In this document: piece after piece, positions 33,401 through 48,400 of the stretch
How positions within the stretch are numbered: position 1 is the stretch's first letter
How the letters are laid out: each line of letters begins with the position of its first letter
From: Blattamonas nauphoetae
Lineage: Eukaryota > Preaxostyla > Oxymonadida
Length of the DNA stretch: 64,000 bases
Assembly: GCA_033064195.1 (NCBI GenBank)
Contig: JARBJD010000007.1
Coordinates: 124,001-188,000 of the forward strand
Direction of reading: 5' to 3'
Notes under the pieces: generated by a model
Told to the model about the DNA's origin: nothing
The model's database searches: none
Seen by the model: only the letters and a program-made list of their open reading frames with translations
Program-made: the position numbers and the translations under genes

Positions 33401-36400
33401 GATTCTGATTCTGAATTCATTGTCTGGTCAGAGTGGAGAGATATTGATGGAAGGCTTCCCATGAAAAGTGCATGGTCTGGCTCGAGATCGTAATCCGAAA
33501 GGAGAGCTTGTGTCAGAGCCTTGCCGATTTGAGAGGGTCGAATCGCAGCAATCAGAATAGCTCTCTGATGCTGATTGAGGGCATTGATTTTCTTGTTTGG
33601 TGTAGGACTGCATGCCGGATCCATCGAGATAAACCACTCTCCCCAAAGTGCTTGAATTGGAGTCACAAAATGTGAGGATATTGTTGTCGATCCTTGCTTG
33701 GCACTGCTGCTGCCCGCCATTGAATGAATCTGTTTCTTCCCATCTTCATCCATCATGTCCAACCAAATTGTGTCCTGTGTTTCTGTTTGATCCCAGACTA
33801 CAGTTTCAGCATCAAGTTCTTGCTTGAGGATTTGCTCGAAATATGGGTCGAACAGATTGAAAGGTGTTTTTGTTTGAATCGGCGCCTGTGGAAGTTTATC
33901 AATCATGTGGAATGTCTGAGTCGTTGATTCATCTAGATCTTCAACCATTGGTCTGAACGAAGGACAAACTGCAGCCAGACAGAAGAGGTTTTTCCACACA
34001 TAATTTGGCATCCACATTGGGACTGGGTTTCGTGGAATTAGATGATGAGTCTCGAGAGCCCAGGCCTCCAATGGCATGAATAGTTTTGTTTTTTCCAAGA
34101 AATTGTCGGCGAAATCAATCGGTGTGACTTGTGTTGATGATGAATGGCGGTTTCGTTCCATGGCAGACGGTTTGTGGATGAACATGGAGCGATGGTACAG
34201 AAGGACAGACAACTCAACTTTAGATAAGAAGCTCGACTTTTCCTTTGTGAAGTTACAAAGTGTGAAGTAGAACAAGAGAGCCTGATAAAACTTCATTGAT
34301 TGGATCTCTGCTTGAATGTTCGAGATAAAGAGGGAGACAATTTGTTTGACCAGTCTCTCTCGAGCATATGGTGAGAGTCCAATCGGAGACACATCAGATT
34401 CCGATTGTTGTAGAAGATGGAACAATGTGGTCATTGTTCCACTTTGACGTTCTGCCCCAAGTTCAGAGACAGGTGTCCCATCCAATCCTATCTCTTGGTT
34501 GGCTTGGAACTGAGTTTGTTGTGATGCCGTTTTGCCTAGCTCTTCTTTGAGTGATTGTTGAATATCCTTCAAAATCACATATAAGAGTCGATGGAACGAC
34601 TCTTGGACGGTGATTTGTGGAGTGATGACACAGAATGGCTTACTGATCATCCTCTCGATTCCGAATGCAAACCTGCACATGTCGTTGACGAGTGGTGTGA
34701 CATGATGATACTCCCACATCAGTGAAAACTGGAACATCTCGAGCTGTTCCTTTTGCTGTAGTCTCGACTTGTTGAAATGGGTAACATCTTGTGTGAGCTG
34801 TCGTCCGATCGAGTCACTTGCAGCCTGATCAATGACATCCCATTCACCGATGCCGACCAAAAAGAGGGCGATTGAGAGATTCATTGTGATTTGTTCGTTT
34901 TCGATGCGTTGTTTGTCGATGAGAGATTGTGAAGATCCGTCAAGTTGTCCAGAAAACACTTCCGTGGAGGCTTTTGTGATAGAATAGTTCGACTCAAGTT
35001 GAGGAAAACGTGATTGGAGCAATTTTCCTTCCGGTTTGTGGAGTTTAGCGATGTGGGATGATCCCTCCCCACGAAGAGGGAGAGATGAAAGTGAGCTATC
35101 GTCGTCCGCATCAACTAAAAGAGGGGGTTCGTGGAGTTCTTCCCCTGAGGATTGAGTTTGAATTTGGTCTGATCCGCTAAATAGAAGAGAGGGGACAGCT
35201 TTTCCGTGAGGTTTGGGGAGAGCAGTCGGTGCGAATTTCGATGTCGATACGTCTTTAAGTGGCGGAGGAGGACTTGGAGCAGAATCATCGTAAACAGATG
35301 CATCAGAATCATCTGAATAGCCCTCAAATTGGAATGACCCACTGAGAGCCCCAGGTGTCCTATGGCTTAACTCAAGGTCTGGATTCTGGATGGTGAGTGA
35401 GAGAGACGATGTGGGTTTGCCTCCTTTCAAAGGCTCCGGTGGATCATCTCCGAGTATTAACGGAGAAGAGGGAGTTTGATGAATTGGTTCAACCGTAGTT
35501 GTCTCTTTTATTTGTATTTTAGGCACAACTGGTTGTTTGAAGTCATCCGAGTAGACAGAAGCTTCAGAATCAGAGTAGGGAGACATTGGGACAAGAGGGA
35601 TATGCATCGTCGGTGAGGAGGATTTGTGAGCGATAGAATTCTCATACCCATCATCGACACTCGAATCATTTATGACAAGTGAGAGAGAAGTTGGGGGAGG
35701 AGAGAGCTGCTTCGGTCGAATGGGGATTTGAACATTAGGTGGAGCGAGAAACAAGGTTGGAGATGATTGAAGTGACGTGGCTGGTTTGAATAAACTGCTT
35801 GATTGTACCACGGGGCTTTCTGGACGTGTGTGAAAGCTACGTGCAGAAAGAGCTTTTGTCATTTCTTCTTGAATGCCTGGCGACTTCTTTCTTGGAAGAC
35901 TTTGGGATGTACTGTCTGGTTGAGAGAACAGTTTCATTGTCTGACTTGCACTTCCAAGTTGTGAATCCGGAGAGATTGAAGAAAGATGAGATATTGTTTG
36001 ACCTTTGATGAGTGATGTTGGGCTTGATTTCTTTGTTTGGTCCAATTCCAGTGGAGAGTTTGATTCCGTGCCACTTGAAATAGATGGTTTGAGCGGGAGA
36101 GACAAATTCAAGTCTTGCGAATGGCGAACATCTCTTTTCTCATCATCACCTGGGACTGGCGAGAACAGGAGATCGATTGACTCCGAGTCTGACATTGTTT
36201 GCATTCCTGGAGATCCGAGGTTCCCAGAATCTGAAAAGTTGTTCATGCTCCCATCAGAATCATCCTGCATATCAATATGGTCTTTTGAACCGATATCTTC
36301 TTTGATGATAAACTGATCCCCTTTCATCTCAAGTAATTCCATATTCCTTTTGATTGCTGCAACAGCATCGTCGTCTCTGATGGCTCTGGCACTGAATTGA

Positions 36401-39400
36401 GAGAGCAGCTGCGGTTCCGTTTTGTCCAGCGAGATGATGCGAGATGATTGCCGAAGTCGAGTCAGTGAAACCTGGTTGTTCAATGAGAAGACACTGCTTT
36501 GATATCCTGGCTGACTGACTAAGTCGGCACTGCTGCAGGTTTCCTCCTTCTCGTTTTTCGTGTTGAAGAGTGAATATAATGTTGTGGCGAGTAGTGGAAT
36601 CTGATGTGGGAACAATCTCGTATCAGAGATGTGTATCATGTTCGTCAGGAGCTGTGACCGCCGACGCATATTCTCTTGAGTGATTCTGAAGAGGGTGTGA
36701 TAATCCGGAACGAATGACGTTTTGAATTGACTTTGCTGAGTACTGACTGATTTTCCGATTGCATCCAACGATTGACTAACCTGAGGCTTTAGGAACAATC
36801 TGAATGTTTTTTCAGTCGGAGGAATGACAATTGGGTATGTGTAAGATGACCACGGATCAAAGAACGTCGCGGTATTGCTGGAGTCCGCTACTAAGCAGAT
36901 GAAGAGATCCGGGGGTATGGTAATGGGTGATTGAAAAGATGGACTGATGTGGTTGTAGGGATTGATTGAATATGGCGTGATTTTTGTGGCATTGGGTGAC
37001 ATGATCGTCACAGATTCCGATGATGATTCACTCAGTAACGACGCTCTTGAAGCGTACGGAAAGTGCGATGCTTTGTGAATCAGACCATCCATGAGAGTGA
37101 TCGGATGAACTGATAGTGGTTGTTTGAACAATGATTGCGCCTGGACTTTCCTGATCTGACGAAGGAGGTAAGAGATCCGCTCATCAATAGTGAGATCTGA
37201 AACGTGTGTAAGGACGATTACTGAAAACTCTTGCTTCACTTCACGTGAAGTTGGTTGGTCTTCCTTTTGGAGCTGAATAGTTTGAATCAGACTTATCAAA
37301 TCAGCATAAGCAGTTTGTGATTTCAGAGAGATGACATTGCTCGAGGTTCTCGGATCATTTATCCCAAGGAATGAATAGAGGTTACCTTCTCCAGTGGTTG
37401 AAAGAGTTTTTGATGGAGTGATTGTGACCACTCCAAAAGGATCAAACACCAACGGATATTTCACTGTGTGAGAGAACGCGTCAAAAAAGGATGAAAACGA
37501 ATTTCGGGTATCTGTTCGTTGTTTGACCAATCGATCCTGCATACTACGATAATACCACCCTCGGGCAAAGAAAAATCGACTTGCCAAATCAACCATGAAC
37601 CCTTGAGAACCAGTGTACATTAAATATGTTTGTTTCGAGAGGGGGTCGCGCTCGTTCTGAACTTGTGGATATACACCAATTTGCTGTGTTTTCTTCGATG
37701 ATTCACTGAAGAAATTGTTTTCTGTATCGTCTCGTGACGAGTCTGCAAGACGAATGAAGAGTGGTGAGCTCCAGCTAAGCTGATAGTCTGGGATCAAGAT
37801 TGGATACAATCCGGAACGATTGAGTGCTGGATTCAAATTGATGGCAGTGGTCGGGGTCGGAATCTGTAACGGTTGCTGTTCTCCCTCGACAAATGGATTA
37901 AAGGGTGTTTCGATTCCCATGTCGAGAAACATCATCAACTTCTGCGGGAAGAGTAATGGAACAACATGCTGACTGACTGGGATGATTGAATCTTGGATGA
38001 GAGACCGAGTTGTCTGGTCAAGAACAGAATCATCTGGTGCCCAGAATCGGTTCCCAAGTGAATAAAACGTTGCAGACATTAGCGCATCTCCCAGAAGTGT
38101 CATTGTATCTTGCTTGATGTTTTCCGATTCTTGCTTCAGCTCGGTGATGAACTGATCGGCTCCAAGGATGACATTCTCTGCTCGTAACAAGAGTGTTTTC
38201 GCCGTTCGGAGTATCGATGGAGTTGATTGAATCGTGTTTGACAGAGTGAAAGCTTCAATGGAACTTTTCACGTTCAAAAGAGAGTTCAATTCCACTTTCA
38301 TTCTCTTTAACGTCACTCTTGTCTGTGCGTTCGAATGATGCAAAGCAAATTGCATATAGTCATTGTCATCAAGTTGCGAGGCGGTGATTACAAGCATCGT
38401 GATTTCTTGAACCCAAAGTGCGAGACGACGACACTCAGGAAGCGTTGATGGGAGAGCATCAAGATTGATTTCATTCTGGAATAGAATCAGGACTTCTGTA
38501 GCAATCTTGTTCGATAACCTTACAATTGAAACATTCCACATTAGGTCGAGGATTTCTTCATTCGTTGTGCTCTTGTCAAAGGACGATACAGATGGAACCG
38601 TGACTAGAAGAGCGACACATGAAAGAAGGAGATTGATTGTCATGTGAAAACCTGCGGCTTCACGAATGGATTTGATGGCGTTTGGAGTAATCGAATCGAG
38701 ATGATCCATAGATTTGAGGAAGCTCTCTGAACATTGGTGTGCTGGATGGAGAGGACCCTTTTCGTCGATGTAGTAATCATCCTTCACTAGCTCCAATTGT
38801 TGTTCAAGTCTGATTATCGATGCTTGTTTCCGTTCGATGGAGAGGATAATGGCTTTGAGAGACCCATCGATAGCTCCAGTGATCTGTTGCGAAGCTGAAA
38901 ATAGCTCTGTATCAGAAAGGATTTGCTGGTTCAGTTCAGTTCTCATTTTTAGCGTCTCAAAGGCGATCAAAACAGAGTCAATTTTGCCACTCGTCCCAGT
39001 ATATGCTTGAAGACCAATTGACACCAGTTGCTTGATACAATCGAGAAAGTCAACGAAGTCAGCGTCTGAGAACGAAGGAATCTGGATGTTGTTCACGACA
39101 TCATTGTTCTCCTGGATGTGCCAAATAGTAGTGTCCGTGGAGTTGAGGAGTTTTTGATTCGAAGCCTCGTGAAAGATTTCCACGATCAAATGGAGAAAGA
39201 CAAAGAGGACATCTTTATCGGGAGGGATCATGGTTCTAATCGGCGATTGCATTGGTGATACATTGGGATAGGCCATGGTCGAGTTCTGATTTCTGTTCTC
39301 AGTGATTGCTATGTTTCTGTCCTCTTTGAAAAGTTTCGATTGTGCAGTTTTATTCAGTAAAGCAAAATACCACATGTTGGCCTTAACCATTGGATGAAAG

Positions 39401-42400
39401 TAATTTGCTGCAATCTCCACGAGTGACGACCATCCCAGATTGAGAACGACGAACGATGGTGCATCAAAGAGGAAGTGTGAGAGTCTGTGAGTAACCTTTT
39501 TTGTATTGATATTGTTGAGGTGGATCACACACCGAGACTTGACAGCGATATTCCCGATTGAATCGATGAGATAGACGGAGTCTGTTGGAAATGTTTGTTG
39601 TTTCTTATACGCAATTCGACGGAAGAGGTACAACAAAGCTTCTGATAAAGTTGTTGGGATTGGTTCGCTCGAATTATCTTGAAGTGGGGTGATCGTACAA
39701 TTTCGCAGAGATGGTGGAAATTCATGAGTTTTGAAGAGAACATCCAAAAGTTCAAGGGCAAGATCAGATGTATTGGGATTTGAAAGGGAGACTACGAAGA
39801 AGCTATCAACATTGGACGGAGATGTATCTGCAATCGAAAGTTGAGTGAAGATAGTTTTGCTTGGTTGGCGCCGAGCAGAGCCTCCGAGGGATGAATGACT
39901 CAAGTTTGGCAGAAGTCTTTGCCGAGTTGAGAAGAACAGTGCAATTGAATCGAGAAAGACCAGGAACGATGATGGATTCGACGGGCAATCAACGAAATCC
40001 ATCGGTTTTCTCACGAGAACGGCTGCGAGCTTCATCCACAGTAATGCGTTTGCACCAGCTGCATCAGTAATCACGATTGGTTCACATGAATCCTGGAGAG
40101 TTTCAATTAACCCTAAAAATTGAATCGATGAGGTATGTGACAGGAGTAGAGTGTCCATGGTATGCTTTTCCTGTGAAGTGAACTGTGATGTATCAGGGTT
40201 CGCATGGAAGGCATGATCGAATACGGAGACAAGTGGACACTGACGATCATTGACCATCGATCGAGCACGTCCATGAGAGCTTTCAGAGTATGATTCGAAT
40301 GTGAAGGGGTAGACGCATGCGTCGTATGGAACAATGGAATTGACCGGCCATTTGCTGCTAGCCATTCGAGAGAGGAAAGTGGATGTGACGATTGGATCGT
40401 GAGATGGATGTGAGTTCGATGTCACTGTGAATCGTCGAGGGAAGAAGTTGCCAAATGCATCACGAATCAGAGATTGAACAAACTGACGTTGTGTCTCCGT
40501 AACTTGCTCGTTTACGAATACCCGTTCCATTTCCCACGTCCAGAACCAACAGAACTGTGGAAGATCGTTCGTGATGTCTTCTCCAGCAAATGAGATTGCC
40601 TCAAGGACACGATAATAATGTGCAAGAGACGTGCGCTTAATTTTGGTCGTCGTGTTTACCATCACATTATGGACATACATCGTGGCAGGGACCATCGAAG
40701 TGAAGTAGATACTTCCGACTTGATCGTTTTCAGCAAAGAGAGGTTCGACTTCAGGCTGGTTTCCAGCATCATCTGCTTCGATTGGGATGGGATGAGATCT
40801 CACATACACACCATCCTTCCAGAAGCATTCTGCAATATGTGCGAGGCGATGGTTGGTGAATTGAAGAGCTGATATGACTGTTGAGTGGTTCACTGCATTG
40901 ATTAATTCTGGGATGGTGGCGAGATCTATCTCATCGACTACCCAAACAGACGGTCGTCGTGGAACCTGTTGTTCGTACAATCGAATGACGTCTTTCGGTG
41001 GTTTCACCACCGACTTTGGATCAGAATGGTCTTCTCGGGATAAATCGTTGATGAGAGAATTCACCTGGAGATGATCTTGGACGTCTGATTTCGAGGTGAG
41101 CTGGACTGTTCCATTAGGTAGACTGACTGTTTTGTTGATAGACGAGAACGGAACATGCTGCCATGAGAATCGTGAGAAGAACATGTATTGATCTTGGGTG
41201 AAGAGGTGTCGGTTCGATTTATGTGGAACTGTTTGATATGACATGGCTTCCAAAACACAAAACGCAAAGTTTCGAGTTGGTGTCGGGAAATTATCGATGA
41301 GAATAACATCACGACCTTCAAGGAGGAGGGCAAGAAATGGGGTGACGTATGATAGATAGTAGAGATGATGTTGATGATCGATGATATTGGCATGCGATTG
41401 AAAGTCGAAGGTGAAGAGGCAATGTTCGGGAGGTATTTTCTCCAAAGGAAGGAGGATCTTCTCAACTGGATCAGGTGCGTAGTGCCAGATTGATGTCTCA
41501 AAGCGTTCAGAAGCAGAGAGGAACGTTTTCTTGATGAAGTCCTCGAATTGTTGAATATGATTGAAATTCTTCTTCGGGACTATTGTGGAGGCTCCTTGAA
41601 GCGAGAGAAGATTGTGTTTCTTGTTCATCTCCTGTCGAATGTGATCAAGGGGAGTGTCGTTGACTGAAGGAACTTTCATTCTCCAATCATCCAACCAATC
41701 CAGATAATCGCTCATCAATGGGGCTGTGGAAGGAACATGACCAACGATTGTCCAACATATAGCATACACAATGTATGTGCGGAGTAGCGATCCATCAATC
41801 GGTCTCTTGTATCGTTTTTGATCGATCCTGATCAAGCTCGTCAGTAAGACGGTTGTTGAGTCGATTAGACCAGTGCTTGAGATGACGTACTCGGCACTGT
41901 GCGTACTTCCGAATTCGGTAAGCTCTGTAAGAAGTGATGTCTTCGTGAGAGCCACTCTGAGAATGACAAGACCTACATCCAGTACATCACTATCAATGAG
42001 TGTTCGAGCATTTCTGGCCCACCTGTCAAGTTTCCACTGAATCAATGGATATATTGGATGGTAAACGCTCAGTAGCTTCGGTTCTTGCAGCAGAAGACCT
42101 CGATAATTCAGGAATGACGATCTTGTTTCGATAAAAATCTTGGAATGACGAGGGAGGAGGAACGATTGGCCATTTGTGAATGAGATTTCAATTCGACCAT
42201 ACGAGATATGAGCAGTACACTGAAAGCATTCTTCGAGAAAGGCTCCAAAGCGGAGTTTGGGAGTTGAGATCACAGAAATCACAATCCAAACTGGGATATC
42301 CATATCACTTACAGAATCTTGCCGACCTGTTTCATTAATCACACCAAGTCGTGAAAAAGTCTTTTGGATACGGCGGAAGAGATTGGTTTCACTGTCCTTT

Positions 42401-45400
42401 TCCAGAAACATCAATCGACTGTCAGTTGGAACGGTTCGAGGAGCATTGACAGGAATGATGAACGGAGGAAATCCATGAAGTTTACAGTAGAGTGTTTGGT
42501 GGAGCGCGATGAGGTTAGTTTTTCCTATTCCGTGCTTGCCATTTATGTGAACGATTGGTGTGTCGTATGTTTCTTCAAAAGACTTAAGAAGAAAGCTGTG
42601 GAATGGTCTCGAAGACGGAAGAACAGGCGGATCGTGGTGGATAGATGTTGACATTGAATGAACTCGAACGACATCAGATTGTTGGAGTGCAACCGACGAT
42701 TGATCTGTTGAGTTGACAAACACTGGGAGAGTTGTGAGAGTACTGGGATGCGAGAAAAGTGAATGAACAATGCGTTCAAGAGAGCTTTCGAAGGACAAAT
42801 CAGCCTGAGTTTGTTCGACTTTCATTCGAGGGAGGATGGTTGCTTTGTACGAATACATTGCTAGAAGTTCCAAAGAGGAATCTAGAGAGACAATTTCATC
42901 TAGCATGACCTGCTTCACTGCCATTTCTTCAAGGAGTCGTAGTGTCTCTGTTTCCTGCGTTGAGGATTTCAAGGTGTGAATTGCTAGGAAGGATGAGGCG
43001 AACAGAGAATTCAATTGAATGAGTGGCAGAGAAGCTTGCGAGAGGACGTAAGGTGCATTCAGAAGGACCTCATGTAAGCGTTGTCCACACTTTTTAGTGA
43101 ACTGTCTGAGGTGGGACAATGACGTGAAGTAATCGTAAATGTCTGTGTCTTTGATGTCAAAGTGATTTGGGAGGCGATCAGACAGTGATTTGAAGTATGT
43201 TTGAATTTTTGTGTCAAGTTCATCAAAGAAAATGAACCCATTTGATTGAAGAAGACTCCCAATCAACCCATTTCTGACAATCTTTGAGAGAGAAATGACT
43301 GTAAAGCAATTCTCCACCCAATCATTGATCTTTCCGTGGAAATTTTCGACTGTTCTGTAGATTCCGAAGACACACCAGGGATCAGCTGGAAGCGAGACAC
43401 TAACAGACACGTTTTCAAGAGTCATCGTTACGATCCCACTTTGATTTGTGGGGATGGTCTGAAACCAACTCCGAACGGACAAACACCAATCCACCATTGT
43501 CTGTTGAGTAGCTGGTGGTAGAACTTCGATACCATCAAGAAGCAGCCAAAGAGAGGACGCCAATGTATATACGATGGCTCGTTTGATTTCCAGTGGACTA
43601 GTGTTTGGTGCGAGATGGAGAACATGCAGGTTTTTATTGTAGGTATGAGCAAAACTGTGAATATGTGAATATATGTAATCTGTTTCAGTCCTGTTCACCA
43701 CAAAGAGAGGTCCAGCTTGTGAAAGAGTTTGATGTGGTTGGGGAATGGATGCGACTTGCGTCATTTCATTCAGCCGAACCTGTTCTGAAAATGGAAGGAA
43801 GAAAACATCTCTCGAATAAGGGATCCAAGGGAGATATGTTGATAGATTGAAGATAGTGTAGATTGGATTTGAGAGACGTTTACCCACCGAGAGATAGTAA
43901 TGTTGGGGAACCAACTTTTGTTGAATATAAGGATTGCCTGGGATTAAACTGACTGCTTGGTAGGTAGAGGAGATGAGTTGCACGTGGAAAGCTACACGAT
44001 GAGCGTATATGCTGAGCAATGACAGTAATGACGACAAAATATCTCTGAATAGCTGATGGTTGACTGATGTGTCGACCTGCTGTTCGACTGGTGTTTGAGG
44101 GAATGCCAGCACAGTCTGAGTGATCTGATCGAAGAGAGAGGCAAAAGATGTCACACTACTTGAGTGATGATTCTGGGCCATTGGATTTCTGAGAAGAACC
44201 GTATGATGGTCCAGCAATTGCTTGAGATTGTCGTACAAATCCAAAAACATGACAATCAATGAGACCGTAAATTGAGAGTAAGTCGTCAGAGGAGCCGGAC
44301 ATCTGAGGAGGGCAATCAAGTACGAGGTTGAGAAGATGATGAACCCTTGCAAGGAACCCACATGCTCGAAGACGGACCAATCTGTGTGTGGTGTTGATGG
44401 GTTGATGATGAGGTTCAGTTGAGTGTTTAGGAAGGAATCAAGGCAGATGAAGAGGATTTGTGGATTGATGGGAAACGAGCTCTGATTGGTAAACTGTGGA
44501 ACGATTTGGAGAAACCATGAAAAGACATTGGCTTTAGACATAAATGTTTGTTGCAGAACGTTCATTTCATTTCTGAGGGTGTCTGAGATTTTAGTAACCA
44601 GATGGAGATGGAGTCTGAAGAATTCAGTTTTCTTTATCCCAGACTCACCCAAGAAGACCAAGGCTTCTCCACTTGTTGATGTGATCATGACCGGAGTGAT
44701 GATCGCATCTTTGTCGTTGTGTTGATGAGTATCATTCCCCTTCCCAACCATTGATGTGGAAGGTGAGACTTCTTGCTGAGTGAATGTCACAGATTCCACG
44801 TGAGCTATCATTTTCGTCAAGAGGGACGAAGGGAGATGTACAGAAGGAGAATCAAATAGCCTGATGTAATCAACAAGCTGACTGTATGACAGAAGAAGAA
44901 GGTGTGGAATAGATTTGGAAACAAATGCGAGATGGTCATGGGTTCGCTCGTTCAGAAGTTGAGAGGCTTGAACGTTGACTTTGCTGAGTTGAGTGTCAAC
45001 ATTGGATAGTTCAGAATCGAGGAACGAAGAGAGCTTGCGAAGAGCATCTCCAACATGGGTGAAGGATGTGATTGTTTTCTTCATCGCCTGTGTCGTGGAG
45101 AGGACATTCACCGTCAGAGCGGTTGTCAGTTTTTCGTTGAGAGTGTGAGAATCATGAAGTGTGAGAAGGAATGATTGAATGGAATACAGAAGATCTTCAA
45201 GATGTTTCAACTTTTTGACAGTCTCCGGATGAATCTCGTTTGTGTTTAGTTTATTGATTTCTTGAAGATCTTGCATAGTGGCAGCGGCTAACTCAGAACA
45301 TTGGGAGATATTCACAACTGGGAAGGGGAGGAGAACTCTCCGCTTCTTGTCGTGTCGTCTTGACTTCGAATCAGACGTCCTGGTCGGGGCCAGGACCAGA

Positions 45401-48400
45401 GAATCCTTTTCAGCCTGAGTCAATATGAGTGGAATTTGAGCTTCAGCCCAAGTTGATTCCAGATTCTGGAGTTTTTGATAGTGTTCGTCATCCTTCTGGA
45501 TCGATTTGATTGTTGAATTCAGTTGCTCAATATCTTTACATTCATTACAGAGCTCAAATAGGTGCCGAATTGGCATGGTGCCCATCTTCATAGCATTCAC
45601 ATCATCGTTCACTGCGAACTGGGGTGTAATTGCTCGCATGACAGCGGCCCAATGCCAGTCGTAAATGGGAGTTGTCGCGAGAGTGTAAATCATAGCCCAT
45701 ATTCGGTGATGTTGCGACACAAACTGAAAGATCGATTTGAAAACCGGCTTTGACTGGAGAGCTGGGCGCAATGCATGGACCTGATCCATGTAGACATCAA
45801 GTAAGAACTTCCATTCATCCTTGAGATCATTCGTGATCTTTGAATGAAGCTCTCCCCATTTCATATCCTTCAACGAAGATACATGTGTCTCAAAGCGTTC
45901 CCAAAGATTCCAAAGTGAGAGGAGGTTTTCCTTCATTTGTTTCAAATCGTTGAAGCGTTCGATGATATAGGGATTCGGTTCCTGATCCGATGCCTGCGAC
46001 AAGGCAATGAAATCAGCGACTTCATCCACAGGGATGCGAATTGCTGCGAGCATCTGTTTAGCTTTGGGTGCAGTAACTTCGAGAGTGATCGGGGCTAACT
46101 CTTTGTTGTTGAAGGTGATGATGAGGCTGTTCAATTGTTCATCCAACCTTTCTGACACATCGAAGAGATGTTTGGCAATGTTTCGCTCGGTCAGATGAAC
46201 AGAATCAAATGCTGCGTACCAATCTTGTTCATCAAACTTTTGTCGAATCTTCTTGGTTCTGTCAAATTCTGTCATGAGAATAGTGGCCTGAGATGGATTA
46301 AGAGTTGCCAGAATGTCGATTCGTTGCTTCATCAGTTTGAATGTTTCATTCACCGAGAAGATGAATGAGAAAGAGTTCCGGAGATGGACGAATTGCGCGA
46401 CACTTTCTGCATTGTCCTCTTTCGTTGAATGGGCTCTGACGATCGACGTGATGTTCGTTAAATAGATCATAATGAGTCTCATTCGGACAATCAATCCAAA
46501 GAACACAAACGACGTGAACGGATGTAGCCATTGTTGTGACAATTTCACGAGAGCCTCCTTGAGTTGTGTAATATCGATTTTGCCGAGTGGAGTTTCGGGA
46601 GGCGGTGGGAGGTTGTTGACTGACTGGATGAAGTAGCGAATAAAATCGATGTAATCCTTCCAGAGTTTGAGGGGTGGGTTGTATGTATCTGAATCAGTTC
46701 CTTTCAGACTGAACGAGAGCAGGTTTCGCATTGTCGTTGTTTCCGGAAAATCAAAGTCATGGAGGAGTTCCTCACTCAGATCAGCAACGAGCTGGTGGCG
46801 GAGATCAAGTGGATCAAAGAGACGAGAATTTTCTAGTGAAAGCAACAATGATGGCTCGATTTCTGGAATAGTTAATTCTTCACTTTCGTCTTCAGTGATT
46901 GAGAAAGTCCCCACAAGATCATCGATCTCAAAGACTGCTGGGGCTTGCCCTGCGATTAACGGGCTTGAATTGTTATCCTTTCCAGTGTTCTGACTGATTT
47001 TTCGGAGATGATCGACAAGACGTTTCGCTGACAGTCGTTTGATAAAAGTGCCTGAATCACTCTGCTGTCCACCACGTCCGATGGAACTTGTGTTGAATGA
47101 TGAGAAGAGATCCTGAGCCGAAATCGACCAGAATGGGGCATATCTGCTGATATCTGCATAATAGTGACGGCACAATTTCTCTGTTTCGAGTGTCTGCATG
47201 GACAGATTTTGAATCTTGGACTGGATGACCTCCGTTAAGTGCTTGGGCTCAAATAAATGAATGAAGCCATCAAAAATTGAGATGATCGCCAGGTTCTCGA
47301 CTGATTCGCGGGCGTTTTCTGTTTTTGGGTCACCCAACTGATGTGATAAAATGATATGATGGGGAATCTGAGTTCCTTGTTGATTGAAGGAGAATGGATT
47401 CGAGAAGAGCGAGAGAGGAGAAGCGGAGTAGGACAAGTCTCCATCGTCCAAGAAGAGTGGGATTGATATCAACGGACCTTCCACAATTCTGGCCAGGATC
47501 GATTCAAGAACGTCGCTGAACACTCGGATTTTCTCTCCATCAAACACATTCTCCATTCTTGTGATTAGGAAATGGAACAATTTCTGCTTGCTTTCATTTT
47601 GCTCTCCAAACGTGGAATCTCTTGTGAGTGTCCCAAGAAGAGCTTTGGCTTGATCGGAGTATGTCTTTTTGAGCTGTTCAAACACACCATTGAACTCTGC
47701 ACTGAATGGACGGATTGTATTTTTGAGTTGTACAATCGTGTATGGTTCGACAGGGAATGAAAAGTGAAGACGAGAGATGCTTGACTCCATTCCCGAGAGA
47801 AACTTATTGTGTGTGGAATCGAAGACAGAGAGAGTGTGCTCGAGTTGCGAGTAGGTTTGTAGGAGCTCTTCACAGTATGAGGGGAGAAATTCGCTTGTCC
47901 ACGTGACATTTTGAGAACCATAATGAACGACATCCTGACATTTCTTGACCCACGCTTGAGTGATCTGCAACGTGTCGCTGGGGAGTGTGTTGAGTGTGTT
48001 CTTCATGATCTGAAGAACCCAACTCAAAACATGGTGAGTCTCGGTAATCGATATGTGAGAATGAACAGATGACATTGTTGGAATGAATGCGGTTTGATGA
48101 ACAGATGTAGAAAAGCGCAGTTCGGCAGAGAACTCAGGCATATTGTGCAAAGTAACCTCAGTTGATTCGATACCTTCTCCTTCAGACTGAATAAAGCACG
48201 GTGTGTCAACAAGTGTAGCAGAGAACTTGTTGAGTTTCGCAACAAAAAATTTCATTTGTTCTTCGAGTTTTCCTTCGATGTTTCTTCTGATTTCTTCACC
48301 CTCTGCAATAAGTTGTGATAATCCTTCAAAATTATGTTGGATCTTCGAGTTAAGGCGGGACTCTTTGACTTCATTCTCCGAAAATATCTGGTAGAGGATA

